Notes under the pieces: model-generated
Databases searched by the model: none
What the model saw: only the letters and a program-made list of their open reading frames with translations
Told to the model about the DNA's origin: nothing
Shown here: positions 9,221 to 17,831 of the stretch, in pieces
Layout of the letters: every line of letters begins with the position of its first letter
Position numbering within the stretch: the first letter of the stretch is position 1
Source: Bradyrhizobium sp. CB2312
GTDB lineage: Bacteria > Pseudomonadota > Alphaproteobacteria > Rhizobiales > Xanthobacteraceae
Length of the DNA: 64,000 nt
Assembly: GCF_029714425.1 (NCBI RefSeq)
Contig: NZ_CP121668.1
Location: forward strand, 4,361,501-4,425,500
Direction of reading: 5' to 3'
Made by a program: the position numbers and the translations under genes

Positions 9221-9427
9221 ATGACCGCCAAACGCAACCGCAGGAAACAGACCCAATCGCTCCAGGAGCGGTTGACCGCATTCGCCGAAAGCGCCCGCGA
9301 GCGTGCCCGCAGCCTGCCGCCTGGCAGGGAGCGCGAGATGCTGCTGCGCCGCGCCAAGCAGAACGAGGTGACCTCAAATCTGACAGACTGGCTCAGCGCG
9401 CCCGCCTGCCCAAGACGAGGAGAATGA
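9221..9427 (+). CDS. Small basic protein, paralogue of the 8258-8425 product
   Basis: A 68-residue protein starting MTAKRNRRKQTQSLQERL. It shares RKQT, RERARSLPPG and R-x-EML with the 55-residue protein encoded at 8258-8425. It ends with a divergent tail of about 20 residues. Its stop at 9425-9427 lies two bases before the next gene's ATG, so the two genes are probably translated together. The function is unknown. Confidence 0.65.
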   Translation: MTAKRNRRKQTQSLQERLTAFAESARERARSLPPGREREMLLRRAKQNEVTSNLTDWLSAPACPRRGE

Positions 9428-9429
9428 TC

Positions 9430-9627
9430 ATGCGGAGCATCAAGCATTATCGCGCCTTCCAGATCGATCGGGAGGGGCATGTGTTCGGCTGCATCAACCT
9501 CGTCTGCGACGATGACGAGCAGGCCAAGCGCGAGGCCGCGGCACTCGTTCTGGTCCACCGCATCGAGCTGTGGCGGCTGGACCGGCGGATCGCGCAATTC
9601 GATCTGCCGCCGGAGGTCGTTCGCTAG
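9430..9627 (+). CDS. Small uncharacterised protein coupled to the preceding gene
   Basis: A 65-residue protein (MRSIKHYRAF ... FDLPPEVVR) with a mixed beta-alpha pattern: a short strand pair (YRAFQIDREGHVFGCI), then a long charged helix (DDDEQAKREAAALV). The ATG at 9430 is chosen because GAGGAG lies 7-8 bases upstream; the other in-frame ATG at 9424 is too close to it. This two-strand plus helix layout resembles short Bradyrhizobium proteins in the DUF6894 neighbourhood, but the assignment is not certain. Confidence 0.65.
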   Translation: MRSIKHYRAFQIDREGHVFGCINLVCDDDEQAKREAAALVLVHRIELWRLDRRIAQFDLPPEVVR

Positions 9628-9696
9628 TAGAGCGGAGCGGAACCGCGCGCAGCGCCCCGGGTTGGTCGCATGAGACCGACCTCGCGAGGAGCCAGC

Positions 9697-10773
9697 ATGA
9701 CGGAAGCCGACGTTCGCAAGGGGATGCCGCCCGTCAAGCTGTCGCGCGCGGAGTTCGAGCGCCGTTACAAGAGCCAGTTCATCGATCCCGTCTTTGCGCC
9801 GCTCGGGCGCGAGCTTGACGCCATCGTGAGTGCCGCCTGGGACGCCTACAGCCATTCGCGCAAGGCGCCGCTGACGCGCAAGGCCGGCCCCGGATTTGCC
9901 GATCCCGACTACGACATCGCCCTCGACTGGCTGGATGCCCGCGCCGCGGTGCTGGCGGCACAGCGGCGGCACGACGATGCGAGCGAGACGCCGCGCATCC
10001 TGATCATCAACGGATCGGCGCGCAGCGAGCACACCTGTCCCGGCGAGATGTCCAAGACCTGGCGCCTCGTCAAGCTTGCCGAGCCGGTCTTCACCGAGAT
10101 GGGCTTTGCCGTCGACATCCTCGATCTGTCGCGCCTTGCTTCCGAATTCGGCAAGACCATCCATCCCTGCAAGTCCTGCGTCTCGACCGCGATGCCGCTC
10201 TGTCACTGGCCGTGCAGCTGCTATCCGAACTATTCGCTCGGACAGACCCGCGACTGGATGAACGAGATCTATCCGCTCTGGGTCGCAGCTCACGGCATTC
10301 TGATCGTGACCCCGGTGAACTGGTATCACGTGCCTGCCGGGCTCAAGGCGATGATGGACCGCATGGTCTGCGCCGACGGCGGCAATCCCGATCCGACCTC
10401 GACCCACGGCAAGACTGCTGGGGAAGCCAAGGCGATCGAGCTGAAGGGCTGGTCCTATCCGCGCCATCTCGCCGGCCGCCATTTCGGCCTGGTGGTTCAC
10501 GGCGACGCCGTCGGTGCCGAGGGCGTGCGCCGGGCCTTGTCGGACTGGCTCACCGACATGCACCTGATCTCGGCAGGCCGCTTCGCCGAGCTCGACGGCT
10601 ATGTCGGCTACATGGACCATTATGCCACCTCGCACCACGAGCTCGACGAGGACAGTGAATTTCAGCAGGAGGTCGTGAACGCCGCACGCGCGCTGGGCAA
10701 TGCGGTCCGGCTGGCGCGGAGCGGGCGCCTTCAGGAGCCTGGCGCCGGTCTTCAGGATCCGAATCCCAAATGA
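9697..10773 (+). CDS. Flavodoxin-like / NADPH-dependent FMN reductase family protein
   Basis: A 358-residue protein. The first 90 residues are a helical extension; then comes a flavodoxin-like fold starting at [14 protein letters not shown], the FMN phosphate-binding loop, followed by [19 protein letters not shown], a pattern typical of NAD(P)H-dependent oxidoreductases that bind FMN. A Cys-rich stretch ([18 protein letters not shown]) between the FMN loops is unusual and could bind metal or act in redox chemistry. ATG 9697 has GAGGAG upstream. Its last bases overlap the next gene (ATGA), so it is probably co-translated with the thioredoxin-reductase-like flavoprotein. Confidence 0.82.
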   Translation: MTEADVRKGMPPVKLSRAEFERRYKSQFIDPVFAPLGRELDAIVSAAWDAYSHSRKAPLTRKAGPGFADPDYDIALDWLDARAAVLAAQRRHDDASETPRILIINGSARSEHTCPGEMSKTWRLVKLAEPVFTEMGFAVDILDLSRLASEFGKTIHPCKSCVSTAMPLCHWPCSCYPNYSLGQTRDWMNEIYPLWVAAHGILIVTPVNWYHVPAGLKAMMDRMVCADGGNPDPTSTHGKTAGEAKAIELKGWSYPRHLAGRHFGLVVHGDAVGAEGVRRALSDWLTDMHLISAGRFAELDGYVGYMDHYATSHHELDEDSEFQQEVVNAARALGNAVRLARSGRLQEPGAGLQDPNPK

Positions 10774-11672
10774 GCGGTGCACAACCGATCGATTGCCTGA
10801 TCGTCGGGGGCGGCCCGGCCGGGATGATGGCCGCGATCTATCTGGCGCGCTTCCGCCGCCGCGTCTGTGTTGTGGATACCGGCGCGAGCCGAGCGGCGCT
10901 GATCCCGCGCAGCCATAACGTTCCGGGCTTCGTCCACGGCCTGTCCGGCGCCGAGCTGATCGCGCGCATGTCGGCGCAACTGGACGAGCTCGCCGTCACG
11001 CGCGTCGAGGCCGAGGTCACGGCATTGCAGCGGCAGGGGCACGGTTTTCAGGCGAGCTGGAGCGGCGGCGCGCATGAGGCCGCCACCGTCATTCTCGCCA
11101 GCGGCATCGTCGACACCCATCCGCCGTTCGACGAATGGCGCGCGGCCGTCGCGGACGGGCTGTTGCGCTACTGTCCGGTCTGCGACGCCTTTGAGGCGCG
11201 CGGCTGCCGCATCGGCGTCGTCGGCCCGCTCGGTCCTGCCGCCGGCAAGGCGCTGTTCCTGCGTGGCTACTCGCGCGACGTGACGCTGTTCGCAACCGCG
11301 CGGGATGGCGAGGAGACCGCAACATCGGGGCTGGCCGAGGCGGGGGTCGAGGTGGTGTTTGCGCCGGACCTGCGCCTCAGGCGGACCGCGAACAGGATCG
11401 AAGCCGTGTTCGCGAACGGCCGAACGACGCAATTCGACATGGTCTATCCCGTCATGGGCGCAGAGGTGCGTTCAAAGCTCGCGGTGTCGCTCGGCGCCGA
11501 GCATACCGCCGACAATTATTTGAAAGTCGATGACCATCAGCACACCTCTGTCAGCGGGCTCCTTGGCATCGGCGACGTCGTGACCGACCTGCACCAGATC
11601 TCGGTCGCGTTCGGTCACGCCGCAATCGCCGCCTGCACCATCCACAACAGCCTGCCGCCGCGCCTGGCATGA
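10770..11672 (+). CDS. FAD-dependent thioredoxin-reductase-like oxidoreductase
   Basis: A 300-residue two-domain flavoprotein. The N-terminal FAD motif is [16 protein letters not shown], the redox pair CPVC lies at about residue 134-137, and a C-terminal FAD-binding segment LLGIGDVV is followed by a helix. The length and CxxC position fit thioredoxin reductase-like enzymes, but the NADPH motif is degenerate, so the electron donor and partner are uncertain. The start codon overlaps the end of the FMN-protein gene (ATGA). The two likely form a redox pair; the Cys-rich protein downstream may be part of the same unit. Confidence 0.85.
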   Translation: MSGAQPIDCLIVGGGPAGMMAAIYLARFRRRVCVVDTGASRAALIPRSHNVPGFVHGLSGAELIARMSAQLDELAVTRVEAEVTALQRQGHGFQASWSGGAHEAATVILASGIVDTHPPFDEWRAAVADGLLRYCPVCDAFEARGCRIGVVGPLGPAAGKALFLRGYSRDVTLFATARDGEETATSGLAEAGVEVVFAPDLRLRRTANRIEAVFANGRTTQFDMVYPVMGAEVRSKLAVSLGAEHTADNYLKVDDHQHTSVSGLLGIGDVVTDLHQISVAFGHAAIAACTIHNSLPPRLA

Positions 11673-11838
11673 GAAGCGCGGCCCTGAGCATGTTTGCCGA
11701 CGACTGGCGCGCCGGCGACACCGAGCAATGCACGGTTCCCCGGATTCACATTCAGCCGGACGGCAGGAACGATCGAAGCCTCGCCTTGGTTGAGCGTGAG
11801 CGGGCAGGGCGGCATCGAAGCGCAATTGGAGAGATGGG

Positions 11839-12168
11839 ATGGCTCAATCCGAAGAGGTGACCCGCTGCATCGCGCTCTGCATGAATTGCTACCAGACCTG
11901 CCTCGGCACGGCGATGAACCACTGCCTCGAGACCGGCGGCAAGCATGTCGAGCCCAGGCACTTCCGCCTGATGATGGCCTGCGCCGAAATGTGCCGGACG
12001 GCCGCGCATTTCATGCTGATCAACACGCCGCATCACCGGCACACCTGCGGCGAATGCGCGGAAATCTGCAGCGAATGCGCCGCCGATTGCGAACGGATCG
12101 GCGGCATGGAGGAGTGCGTCACGATGTGCCGCTCCTGCGCCCAATCCTGCCGCGCGATGGCAGCCTGA
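11839..12168 (+). CDS. DUF326 / copper-storage-like four-helix Cys-rich protein
   Basis: A 109-residue protein with 16 cysteines in C-x3-C, C-x2-C and C-x7-C spacing (CIALCMNCYQTC, CGECAEICSECAADC, CVTMCRSCAQSC) and several Met/His. This is the signature of DUF326 four-helix-bundle proteins related to the copper storage protein Csp. No Tat or Sec signal is visible, so a cytosolic form is expected. It lies 166 bases downstream of the FAD oxidoreductase and is followed by a small gene after 11 bases. Copper(I) storage or buffering is inferred from family. Confidence 0.9.
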   Translation: MAQSEEVTRCIALCMNCYQTCLGTAMNHCLETGGKHVEPRHFRLMMACAEMCRTAAHFMLINTPHHRHTCGECAEICSECAADCERIGGMEECVTMCRSCAQSCRAMAA

Positions 12169-12179
12169 AGGACAAGCTC

Positions 12180-12368
12180 ATGCTGGAAGAGAAGCTCAAG
12201 GAAGCCATCATCGGCGAGTTGGAGCGGCAGGCGGCCAACCGGCCGCAGGCTCTGACGGTCGAGGGCGGAGGCGAGGCGAAAGGCTCGGAGGAGCTGATCG
12301 TCAACGGCCGGATCGATCTTGCTGCGCTCGCGATGGTGATCGCCGGTTCGGTTGCGGGCGGGCCGTAA
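12180..12368 (+). CDS. Small uncharacterised protein downstream of the Cys-rich protein
   Basis: A 62-residue protein with a charged N-terminal helix (MLEEKLKEAIIGELERQ), a Gly-rich loop and a C-terminal hydrophobic helix ending in AGSVAGGP. AAGGA lies upstream and the start is only 11 bases after the Csp-like gene, so it is probably in the same transcript. The function is unknown. Confidence 0.6.
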   Translation: MLEEKLKEAIIGELERQAANRPQALTVEGGGEAKGSEELIVNGRIDLAALAMVIAGSVAGGP

Positions 12369-12426
12369 GGCTCCATCCTTGACCGCTTGAAATCGCAGTC
12401 AATGCGTGCACACCGCCGCGCGCGCC

Positions 12427-12684
12427 TCAGCCATATTCCTCGCCGATGCCGTATTCCCGATAGATCTCCAGCGGATCGAGGTCGGGAAACAGGCGGCATT
12501 TGGCCTGGGCGAGATGCAGGCTCACCGCCGCCGGCTCCTTGCCGTTCGCCAGCATCTTGCGTAGGTCGTCCATATGCGCGTTCGGCTGGTGCTTGGGTTC
12601 GAGCTGCTCCAGCGCGACCAGCGCGGTCGCGAGCGCCTCGGTCAGAACCCATTCGTCGTGGCCCGTGATTCCCTTCTTCGGCAT
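12427..12684 (-). CDS. Small uncharacterised protein
   Basis: An 85-residue protein starting MPKKGITGHDEWVLTEAL and mostly helical (ALVALEQLEP, MDDLRKMLANG, SLHLAQAKCRLFPDL), with an acidic C-terminus. The reverse frame is open far upstream, but residues there lose protein-like composition. The ATG at 12684 has a GTGGGG in front and gives a compact protein. No known domain is recognised. Confidence 0.6.
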   Translation of the reverse strand: MPKKGITGHDEWVLTEALATALVALEQLEPKHQPNAHMDDLRKMLANGKEPAAVSLHLAQAKCRLFPDLDPLEIYREYGIGEEYG

Positions 12685-12942
12685 CGGCAGACCCCACTTG
12701 TGGCGGTGCCAGTCTATCGCGACTTCGGCCAAATCTCCATTGCCGGCCGCCGGGCTCCGGCTTGCATTATGGCGGCGCGCGGCTAAAAGGCGGCGAGTTG
12801 CGGGGGCGGCGGTATCTTTCTTGAAACAAAGTTCGCGTAGACCGACCTGCACGGCGTCCAGGCCGGCTGTTCCGCTCTGGGTCTCCCCGATCCCGTACCC
12901 GCAACCCGATCCGGTTGCGCACCCCTCAAGGCTCGAGCCAGC

Positions 12943-13317
12943 ATGGTCTTCCTCAGTTTCGTCTACCGCTTCGTCACCAACTTCGCGTTCCTGGCGGTGG
13001 TTTATTTCAGCCTGAACTTCATGGAGAAGTATCCGAACCGGGCGATCCTGGCGATCCTGGTGCTGGTCTATTCCGCCATGCGCGCGGCCTCGACGCTGCG
13101 CGCGTTCTACTTCTTCCAGAAGATCGAGAAGCTGGAGGCCGAGACGCGCCGCCTCCAGGCCCCGATCAACGACGGCTCGGGCGGAACCGCGGCGCGCAAG
13201 CAGGTCGTCGCCGACGTCGCGCGGCTGCGGCGCGACGGCGAGCTCAAGTCCTATATGGACCTGTTCTTCCTGGCGCTGATCGTGCTGCTCTGCGTCGCCG
13301 CCATCATGCGGCAATAA
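12943..13317 (+). CDS. Two-helix membrane protein with a coiled middle
   Basis: A 124-residue protein with an N-terminal hydrophobic pair of segments (residues about 5-25 and 33-50), a charged coiled-coil-like middle (KIEKLEAETRRLQAP) and a C-terminal transmembrane segment (DLFFLALIVLLCVAAIM). The charged middle probably faces the cytoplasm. No family is recognised. It is convergent with the first polysaccharide deacetylase gene. Confidence 0.7.
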   Translation: MVFLSFVYRFVTNFAFLAVVYFSLNFMEKYPNRAILAILVLVYSAMRAASTLRAFYFFQKIEKLEAETRRLQAPINDGSGGTAARKQVVADVARLRRDGELKSYMDLFFLALIVLLCVAAIMRQ

Positions 13318-13321
13318 CAAC

Positions 13322-14584
13322 TCAAGCGCGCTTCTTCACGCCGGTCGCAATGCGGGTCGCGCTGCCCTTGGCCTGCGCCGCACGCTTCGGGGCGGCGTGT
13401 GGCGCGCGCGCGGTCTTGCGCCCCTGCGACTTGCCGGGCGTACCCTTGGCGGTCCCCTTCGCCGCGCGCGGCGTCTCGGCCGCCATCGCCAGCCGCGTCG
13501 CGGCGCGCCGCGACAAGGTCGTCGACAGCAGCACCTCGACCGAGCCCTCGGGGATCGCGAACAGGTCGCGGTCCGGCACGGCCAGGGTGGACGCGACATC
13601 CATCCGGGCCTTGGTCCGGCGCGGCAGCAGCGGCTGATGCTCGTTCTGCGCGTTCAGATCGGCGAGTGAGGGCGCCGGCAGCGTCCCGGTCTGCGTGAAC
13701 ACGAAATTCGGAACGGCCGGCCAGCGCGCGATCGGTGTCGTCTCGGTCGGCGGATGCAGCAGCCATTCCACCGCCGTCGTCGGTGTCGCCGGCTGATCCG
13801 CAGTCGCCGCCACCACATGCACGATGCGATAGCCCTTCGCCTTGAGGTCGCGGATGATCTTCGGCAGCGCCGCCACGGTGCGCGGCTGTATGTCGTGCAG
13901 CAGCAGAATGCCCTTGCCCTTGGCCTCCAGTCGCTGGATCGCGAGCTGGTAGACGCGGTCTGATGACACATGGCGCCAGTCGTCGGCCGGGAAGTCGGCG
14001 CTCCAGACCTGGATGCCGCGCGAGATCAGATAGTTCTCGACACCCTCGGCGCGCATCAGCCCGGGAATGCGGAAGAACGGCGCGAGCTTTGTCGGGTCGG
14101 TCATCGCCGCCGAGGTCCACTGGATACCGCCGTTGATCTCGGGCTCGTATTTCTCGATCGGCATCCGGTCGAAGGTCAGCGGATGGTCCATGCTGTGCGT
14201 GCCGACGGTATGGCCCGCCGCCACCAGCTTGCGCACGCCTTCGGGGTTCGCCTTGGCCTGCTGGCCGATGATGAAGAAGGTCGCCTTGATGCACTCGTCG
14301 TCGAGCATCTTGAGGATCTGGTTGGAATATTTCGGCAGCGGACCGTCGTCGAAGGTCAGCACGACCTCATGGTCCTTCAACGGCAGCGTCTCGCGGTACT
14401 GCATGGTGCCGATGCGCGGATGCTCGTGCGGATCGACCACGAGGGTGCGGGAGGTCCCGAGCGCGCCCGGATGCCCGGGGCATTCGGCCGCCAGCGCCGC
14501 CGTCGACGCGGTGCTCAGCAATCCCAACACACCGCCAAGGACGGCCCACGATCGCGTCCGGAAAACAACGCTACGTCCGATCAT
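13322..14584 (-). CDS. NodB-type polysaccharide deacetylase with C-terminal basic extension
   Basis: A 420-residue exported protein. Signal peptide about 1-33 (cleavage after AALAA); NodB homology domain about 70-255. Motif 1 is LTFDDGP with the catalytic and metal Asp at 79-80. Motif 2 is THSMDHP with metal His130 and His134. Downstream motifs include FFRIPG and LLLHDI. The last 150 residues are Pro-, Ala- and Lys/Arg-rich and look disordered, ending in a highly basic tail. Family members remove acetyl or other N-acyl groups from cell-wall or exopolysaccharides. It is followed on the same strand by a paralogue 160 bases upstream. Confidence 0.88.
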   Translation of the reverse strand: MIGRSVVFRTRSWAVLGGVLGLLSTASTAALAAECPGHPGALGTSRTLVVDPHEHPRIGTMQYRETLPLKDHEVVLTFDDGPLPKYSNQILKMLDDECIKATFFIIGQQAKANPEGVRKLVAAGHTVGTHSMDHPLTFDRMPIEKYEPEINGGIQWTSAAMTDPTKLAPFFRIPGLMRAEGVENYLISRGIQVWSADFPADDWRHVSSDRVYQLAIQRLEAKGKGILLLHDIQPRTVAALPKIIRDLKAKGYRIVHVVAATADQPATPTTAVEWLLHPPTETTPIARWPAVPNFVFTQTGTLPAPSLADLNAQNEHQPLLPRRTKARMDVASTLAVPDRDLFAIPEGSVEVLLSTTLSRRAATRLAMAAETPRAAKGTAKGTPGKSQGRKTARAPHAAPKRAAQAKGSATRIATGVKKRA

Positions 14585-14744
14585 GAAGTCGGTCTGCCCT
14601 CATATGCGATTGCCGCCATAGTAGGTCGGAGACGCCCCGAAACGGTTCAGGCGCAAATCGCCTCCATCTTTGCATGGCGTAGCATGAACAGAGTGTTAAT
14701 AGGGCTCAAATCACCCCTTTTTGCGCCGGCGTGACATTCCGGCA

Positions 14745-15551
14745 TCAACGGGCGTCAGCGTTTTTCTGTGATGTTCCCGCCGGGGCCACGTGAACCACGC
14801 GATAGCCGTTCTCCCTCAGATACCGCACGAAGGCCGGCATGATCGCGGCCGTTCGCGCCTTGGGATCGTGGAAGAGGATGATGCCCTTGCCGGCAGCGGC
14901 GAGGCGCTCGGTGATGAGCTTCAATTCCTGCTCCGGCGTCATCTCGTTCCAGTCGCTGGCCCAGAGGTCGGCGCCGAACACGACGATGCCGCGCGACTGG
15001 AGCAGGTCGAGCTCGGCTTGCGTCGCTTCGAAATAGGGAAAGCGGAAGAACGGCGTCGAGGGCGTCGTGGTCGAGACCCCGTGCAGCGCCATCTCGTCGG
15101 CCGCGATCCCGCGGTCGATCTCGCTCTTCGCCTTCTCGAACGGGATCCGCGCCATGAACGGATGCGACCATGTGTGGTGGCCGATGGTGTGGCCCTCGCG
15201 CGCGATGCGCTTGACCATCTCAGGATGCTGGGAAGCGTGCAGGCCGATCAGGAAGAAGGTCGCGCGCACGCATTCCTGCGCCAGCGCTGCCAGCACTTTC
15301 GATGTCGTCGGCGGATGCGGGCCGTCGTCGAAGGTCAGCACGACCTCGTGATCGGCAAGCGGCAATGTCTGCGGAAAACTCTTCAAGCCGACGCGCGGCG
15401 TGGTCTTGGCATCGACGCTGAGGACGCGCGAGGTGCCGAGCGCATCCTTGCGCGGGCAGTCGGCGGCTCCCGCCGAGGCGATGCCGCCGAGGGCCGCGAG
15501 GATCACGCCCAGCGACATCGAGGTCCACCGCAGTCGAAGCATCTTTGTCAT
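14745..15551 (-). CDS. NodB-type polysaccharide deacetylase, paralogue
   Basis: A 268-residue exported protein. Signal peptide about 1-30 (SAGAA), then a complete NodB domain: LTFDDGP with Asp75-Asp76, GHHTWSHP with His126 and His130, FFRFPYFE, and IILFHDPKA near the end. It parallels the neighbouring deacetylase but lacks its C-terminal extension, so the pair arose by duplication and then diverged. It starts divergently from mgtE. The substrate is not deducible. Confidence 0.88.
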   Translation of the reverse strand: MTKMLRLRWTSMSLGVILAALGGIASAGAADCPRKDALGTSRVLSVDAKTTPRVGLKSFPQTLPLADHEVVLTFDDGPHPPTTSKVLAALAQECVRATFFLIGLHASQHPEMVKRIAREGHTIGHHTWSHPFMARIPFEKAKSEIDRGIAADEMALHGVSTTTPSTPFFRFPYFEATQAELDLLQSRGIVVFGADLWASDWNEMTPEQELKLITERLAAAGKGIILFHDPKARTAAIMPAFVRYLRENGYRVVHVAPAGTSQKNADAR

Positions 15552-15634
15552 TGCGCTCGGAGTTGCCTTGTGGGTATTGCCTGAACCATCAGCTCAGATC
15601 ACACGTTCCAACCTGTCAAACGGCGAGGCACACC

Positions 15635-17056
15635 ATGGATGAACATATGGACGGTGCCCCATCCGCCGAGGCCTCGGTACTCGACCATGTGCCGATGCGC
15701 AATGAAGACGGCGAAATCCGGCACGAATTCGTCGAGGAAATCGCCCATGCGATCGAGGCCGGCGACAGCGCCGCGCTGCGCGCCTGCGTCGCCGAGCTGC
15801 ACGAGGCCGATCTCGGCGACCTGATCGGCGCGCTCGCGCCCGACGACCGCGTCCGTCTGGTCGAGCTCACGGGCCGCGACTTCGACTTCTCCGCGCTGAA
15901 CGAGGTCGACGAGACCGTGCGCGAGGAGATCCTCGAGGAGCTGCCGCCGGAAACGGTCGCCGAAGGCGTCCGCGAGCTCGAATCCGACGATGCGGTCGAG
16001 CTGCTGGAAACCCTCGACGAGGCCGATCAGGAGGAGATCCTCGAAAAGCTGCCGTTGCAGGAGCGCGTCGCGCTCGAGCGCAGCCTGCTGTATCCGGAAA
16101 ATTCCGCCGGCCGCCGCATGCAGACCGAGTTCATCGCGGTGCCCCAGGATTTCACCGTGGGGCAGGCGATCGACTACATGCGGGAGACGCCGGATCTGCC
16201 CGACCGCTTCTACGAAATCTACGTCGTCGACAAGGACCAGCACTGGCAGGGCGCGGTCCCCCTCGACGTGCTCTTGCGCGCGCGCCGGCCGGTGCCGCTC
16301 GCCGAATTGACCGACGAGGATCGCCGCCGCGTCTCCGTCCTGGAGGACCAGGAGGAGGTGGCGCGCATGTTCGGCAAGTACAATCTCGTCGCAGCCCCTG
16401 TGCTTGACACCCAGGACCGCCTCGTCGGCGTCATCACCGTCGACGACGTCGTCGACGTCATCGAGGAGGAGGCAGACGAGGACCTCAAGGCGCTCGGCGG
16501 CGTCACCAGCGACGAAGAGCTGTCGGACACCTTCCTGACCATTGCCCGCGGCCGGTTCAACTGGCTGCTGGTCAACCTCGCCACCGCGTTCCTGGCGTCC
16601 TCCGTGCTCGGCCTGTTCGAGGGCCAGTTGGAGAAGATGGTGGCACTCGCGGTGCTGGCGCCAATCGTTGCGAGCCAGGGCGGCAATGCCGCGACCCAGA
16701 CCATGACGGTCGCGGTGCGGGCGCTGGCAACGCGCGAGCTCGGCTCCTCCAATGCCTGGCGCGTGATCATGCGCGAAACGCTGGTCGGCCTCGTCAATGG
16801 CCTCGCCTTTGCCGTGATCACGGGTATCGCCGCGGTGGCCTGGTTCAAGATCCCTGGCCTTGGCATCGTCATCGGGCTCGCCATCATCTGCAACCTCGTC
16901 GCCGGCGCGCTCGGCGGCATTCTGATCCCGATGGCGCTCGAACGTGTCAGGGCCGATCCGGCGGTGGCGTCGGGCACCTTCGTCACCACGGTGACGGACG
17001 TGGTCGGCTTCTTCTCCTTCCTCGGCATCGCGACGTTGTGGTTCGGCTTGAAGTAG
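15635..17056 (+). CDS. mgtE: Magnesium transporter MgtE
   Basis: A 473-residue protein with the MgtE architecture. A soluble N-domain (about 40-150) has the repeated acidic ladder (EEILEELPPETV, ELLETLDEAD, EEILEKLP); a CBS pair (about 155-280, with VITVDDVVDVIEEE) follows; then there are five transmembrane helices (about 310-473). The pore helix region (ASQGGNAATQTMTV) contains the conserved GGNAATQT motif. The start at ATG 15635 is preceded by GCGAGG and gives the normal length. It imports Mg2+ and is gated by the cytosolic CBS/N domains. Confidence 0.94.
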   Translation: MDEHMDGAPSAEASVLDHVPMRNEDGEIRHEFVEEIAHAIEAGDSAALRACVAELHEADLGDLIGALAPDDRVRLVELTGRDFDFSALNEVDETVREEILEELPPETVAEGVRELESDDAVELLETLDEADQEEILEKLPLQERVALERSLLYPENSAGRRMQTEFIAVPQDFTVGQAIDYMRETPDLPDRFYEIYVVDKDQHWQGAVPLDVLLRARRPVPLAELTDEDRRRVSVLEDQEEVARMFGKYNLVAAPVLDTQDRLVGVITVDDVVDVIEEEADEDLKALGGVTSDEELSDTFLTIARGRFNWLLVNLATAFLASSVLGLFEGQLEKMVALAVLAPIVASQGGNAATQTMTVAVRALATRELGSSNAWRVIMRETLVGLVNGLAFAVITGIAAVAWFKIPGLGIVIGLAIICNLVAGALGGILIPMALERVRADPAVASGTFVTTVTDVVGFFSFLGIATLWFGLK

Positions 17057-17078
17057 GCGAAGGCGTACGCTCCCTCCA

Positions 17079-17165
17079 CGTCATTGCGAGCGTAGCGAAG
17101 CAATCCAGAATCCCTCTGCGGCGGCAGTCTGGATTGCTTCGTCGCAGGGGCTCCTCGCAATGACG
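17079..17165. repeat. Dispersed palindromic repeat (GTCATTGCGAG type)
   Basis: An 87-base nested palindrome. The outer arms are CGTCATTGCGAG (17079-17090) and CTCGCAATGACG (17154-17165); the inner arms are GAAGCAATCCAG (17097-17108) and CTGGATTGCTTC (17129-17140). It lies in the gap after mgtE. This family of palindromes occurs in many copies in Bradyrhizobium and Rhodopseudomonas genomes and can form a long cruciform or RNA hairpin; it may also serve as a terminator for mgtE. Confidence 0.85.
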
Positions 17166-17223
17166 GGGCAGGCGGCGGTGCATCCTCATTCTCGTGCCCG
17201 GACGCGATGCAATACTCCCGTCT

Positions 17224-17348
17224 CGTAGCCCGGATGGAGCCAACGGGTCGGCGCGAAGCGCCGCCCGATGACAGGCTCCGCGTAATCCGGGACCGCTGCA
17301 TCGGCGCAAGAGCTGCCCAGGATTGCGCTGCGTTCCATCCGGGCTACG
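17224..17348. repeat. Dispersed repeat (CGTAGCCCGGATGG type), palindromic ends
   Basis: It begins CGTAGCCCGGATGGAGC and ends with the near-inverse TCCATCCGGGCTACG. A single-arm copy is found at 19662-19694. It is a known kind of high-copy intergenic repeat in this group of bacteria. No coding function is visible in the 300-base gap that holds this and the preceding palindrome. Confidence 0.8.
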
Positions 17349-17414
17349 GACTCCTTTCTTTAATCCGAACTTAAGCGACCTGCCGCATCATCATGCCCGC
17401 TTGGGGGAATGGAC

Positions 17415-17711
17415 ATGCGGTTGCGGCTGAAGGCGGACGGACGGATCGTCGAATTGCGGGATGGGCAGGAATATCCGGTCCAGCCGAGCGCCAATGACGC
17501 ACCTGGCGACACCGGCTCGCTCGCCGTGCGCGACCTGCGCCGCCGCGCCTGTCTCACCCAGATGGAGTTCGCCGCCAAGCTCGGCGTTCCCGTCGAGACC
17601 ATCCGCAATTGGGAGCAGGGCAAGCGCGCCCCGCGGGGACCGGCCCGCGCGCTGCTCGCGGTGATCGCACACGCGCCGGAGACGGTGTTCCAGGCGCTCG
17701 CCAAAGCCTGA
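17415..17711 (+). CDS. XRE-family helix-turn-helix regulator (NadS-like)
   Basis: A 98-residue protein. The C-terminal half holds the helix-turn-helix (LTQMEFAAKLGVPVETIRNW, residues about 48-67), followed by EQGKR and a helix typical of antitoxin-type XRE regulators. The ATG at 17415 is preferred over 17409 because the GGGGGA ribosome site then has normal spacing. No toxin gene is adjacent, so this is an orphan regulator or a solitary antitoxin homologue. Confidence 0.82.
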   Translation: MRLRLKADGRIVELRDGQEYPVQPSANDAPGDTGSLAVRDLRRRACLTQMEFAAKLGVPVETIRNWEQGKRAPRGPARALLAVIAHAPETVFQALAKA

Positions 17712-17831
17712 TACGAACCTCCCGTTAGCATTGCCGTGAATATCCGGCTCGGGCGCCGTGGCATTCGTTGGCAGTGTTACGGACCGGGTCCATAATGATA
17801 TCAGGGGCTGCCGCAACAGAGAGGATTCCTC

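Noticed and set aside
9136..10782. 548-residue minus-strand frame
   Set aside because: Antisense shadow of the FMN-protein gene, no ribosome site, no recognisable fold.
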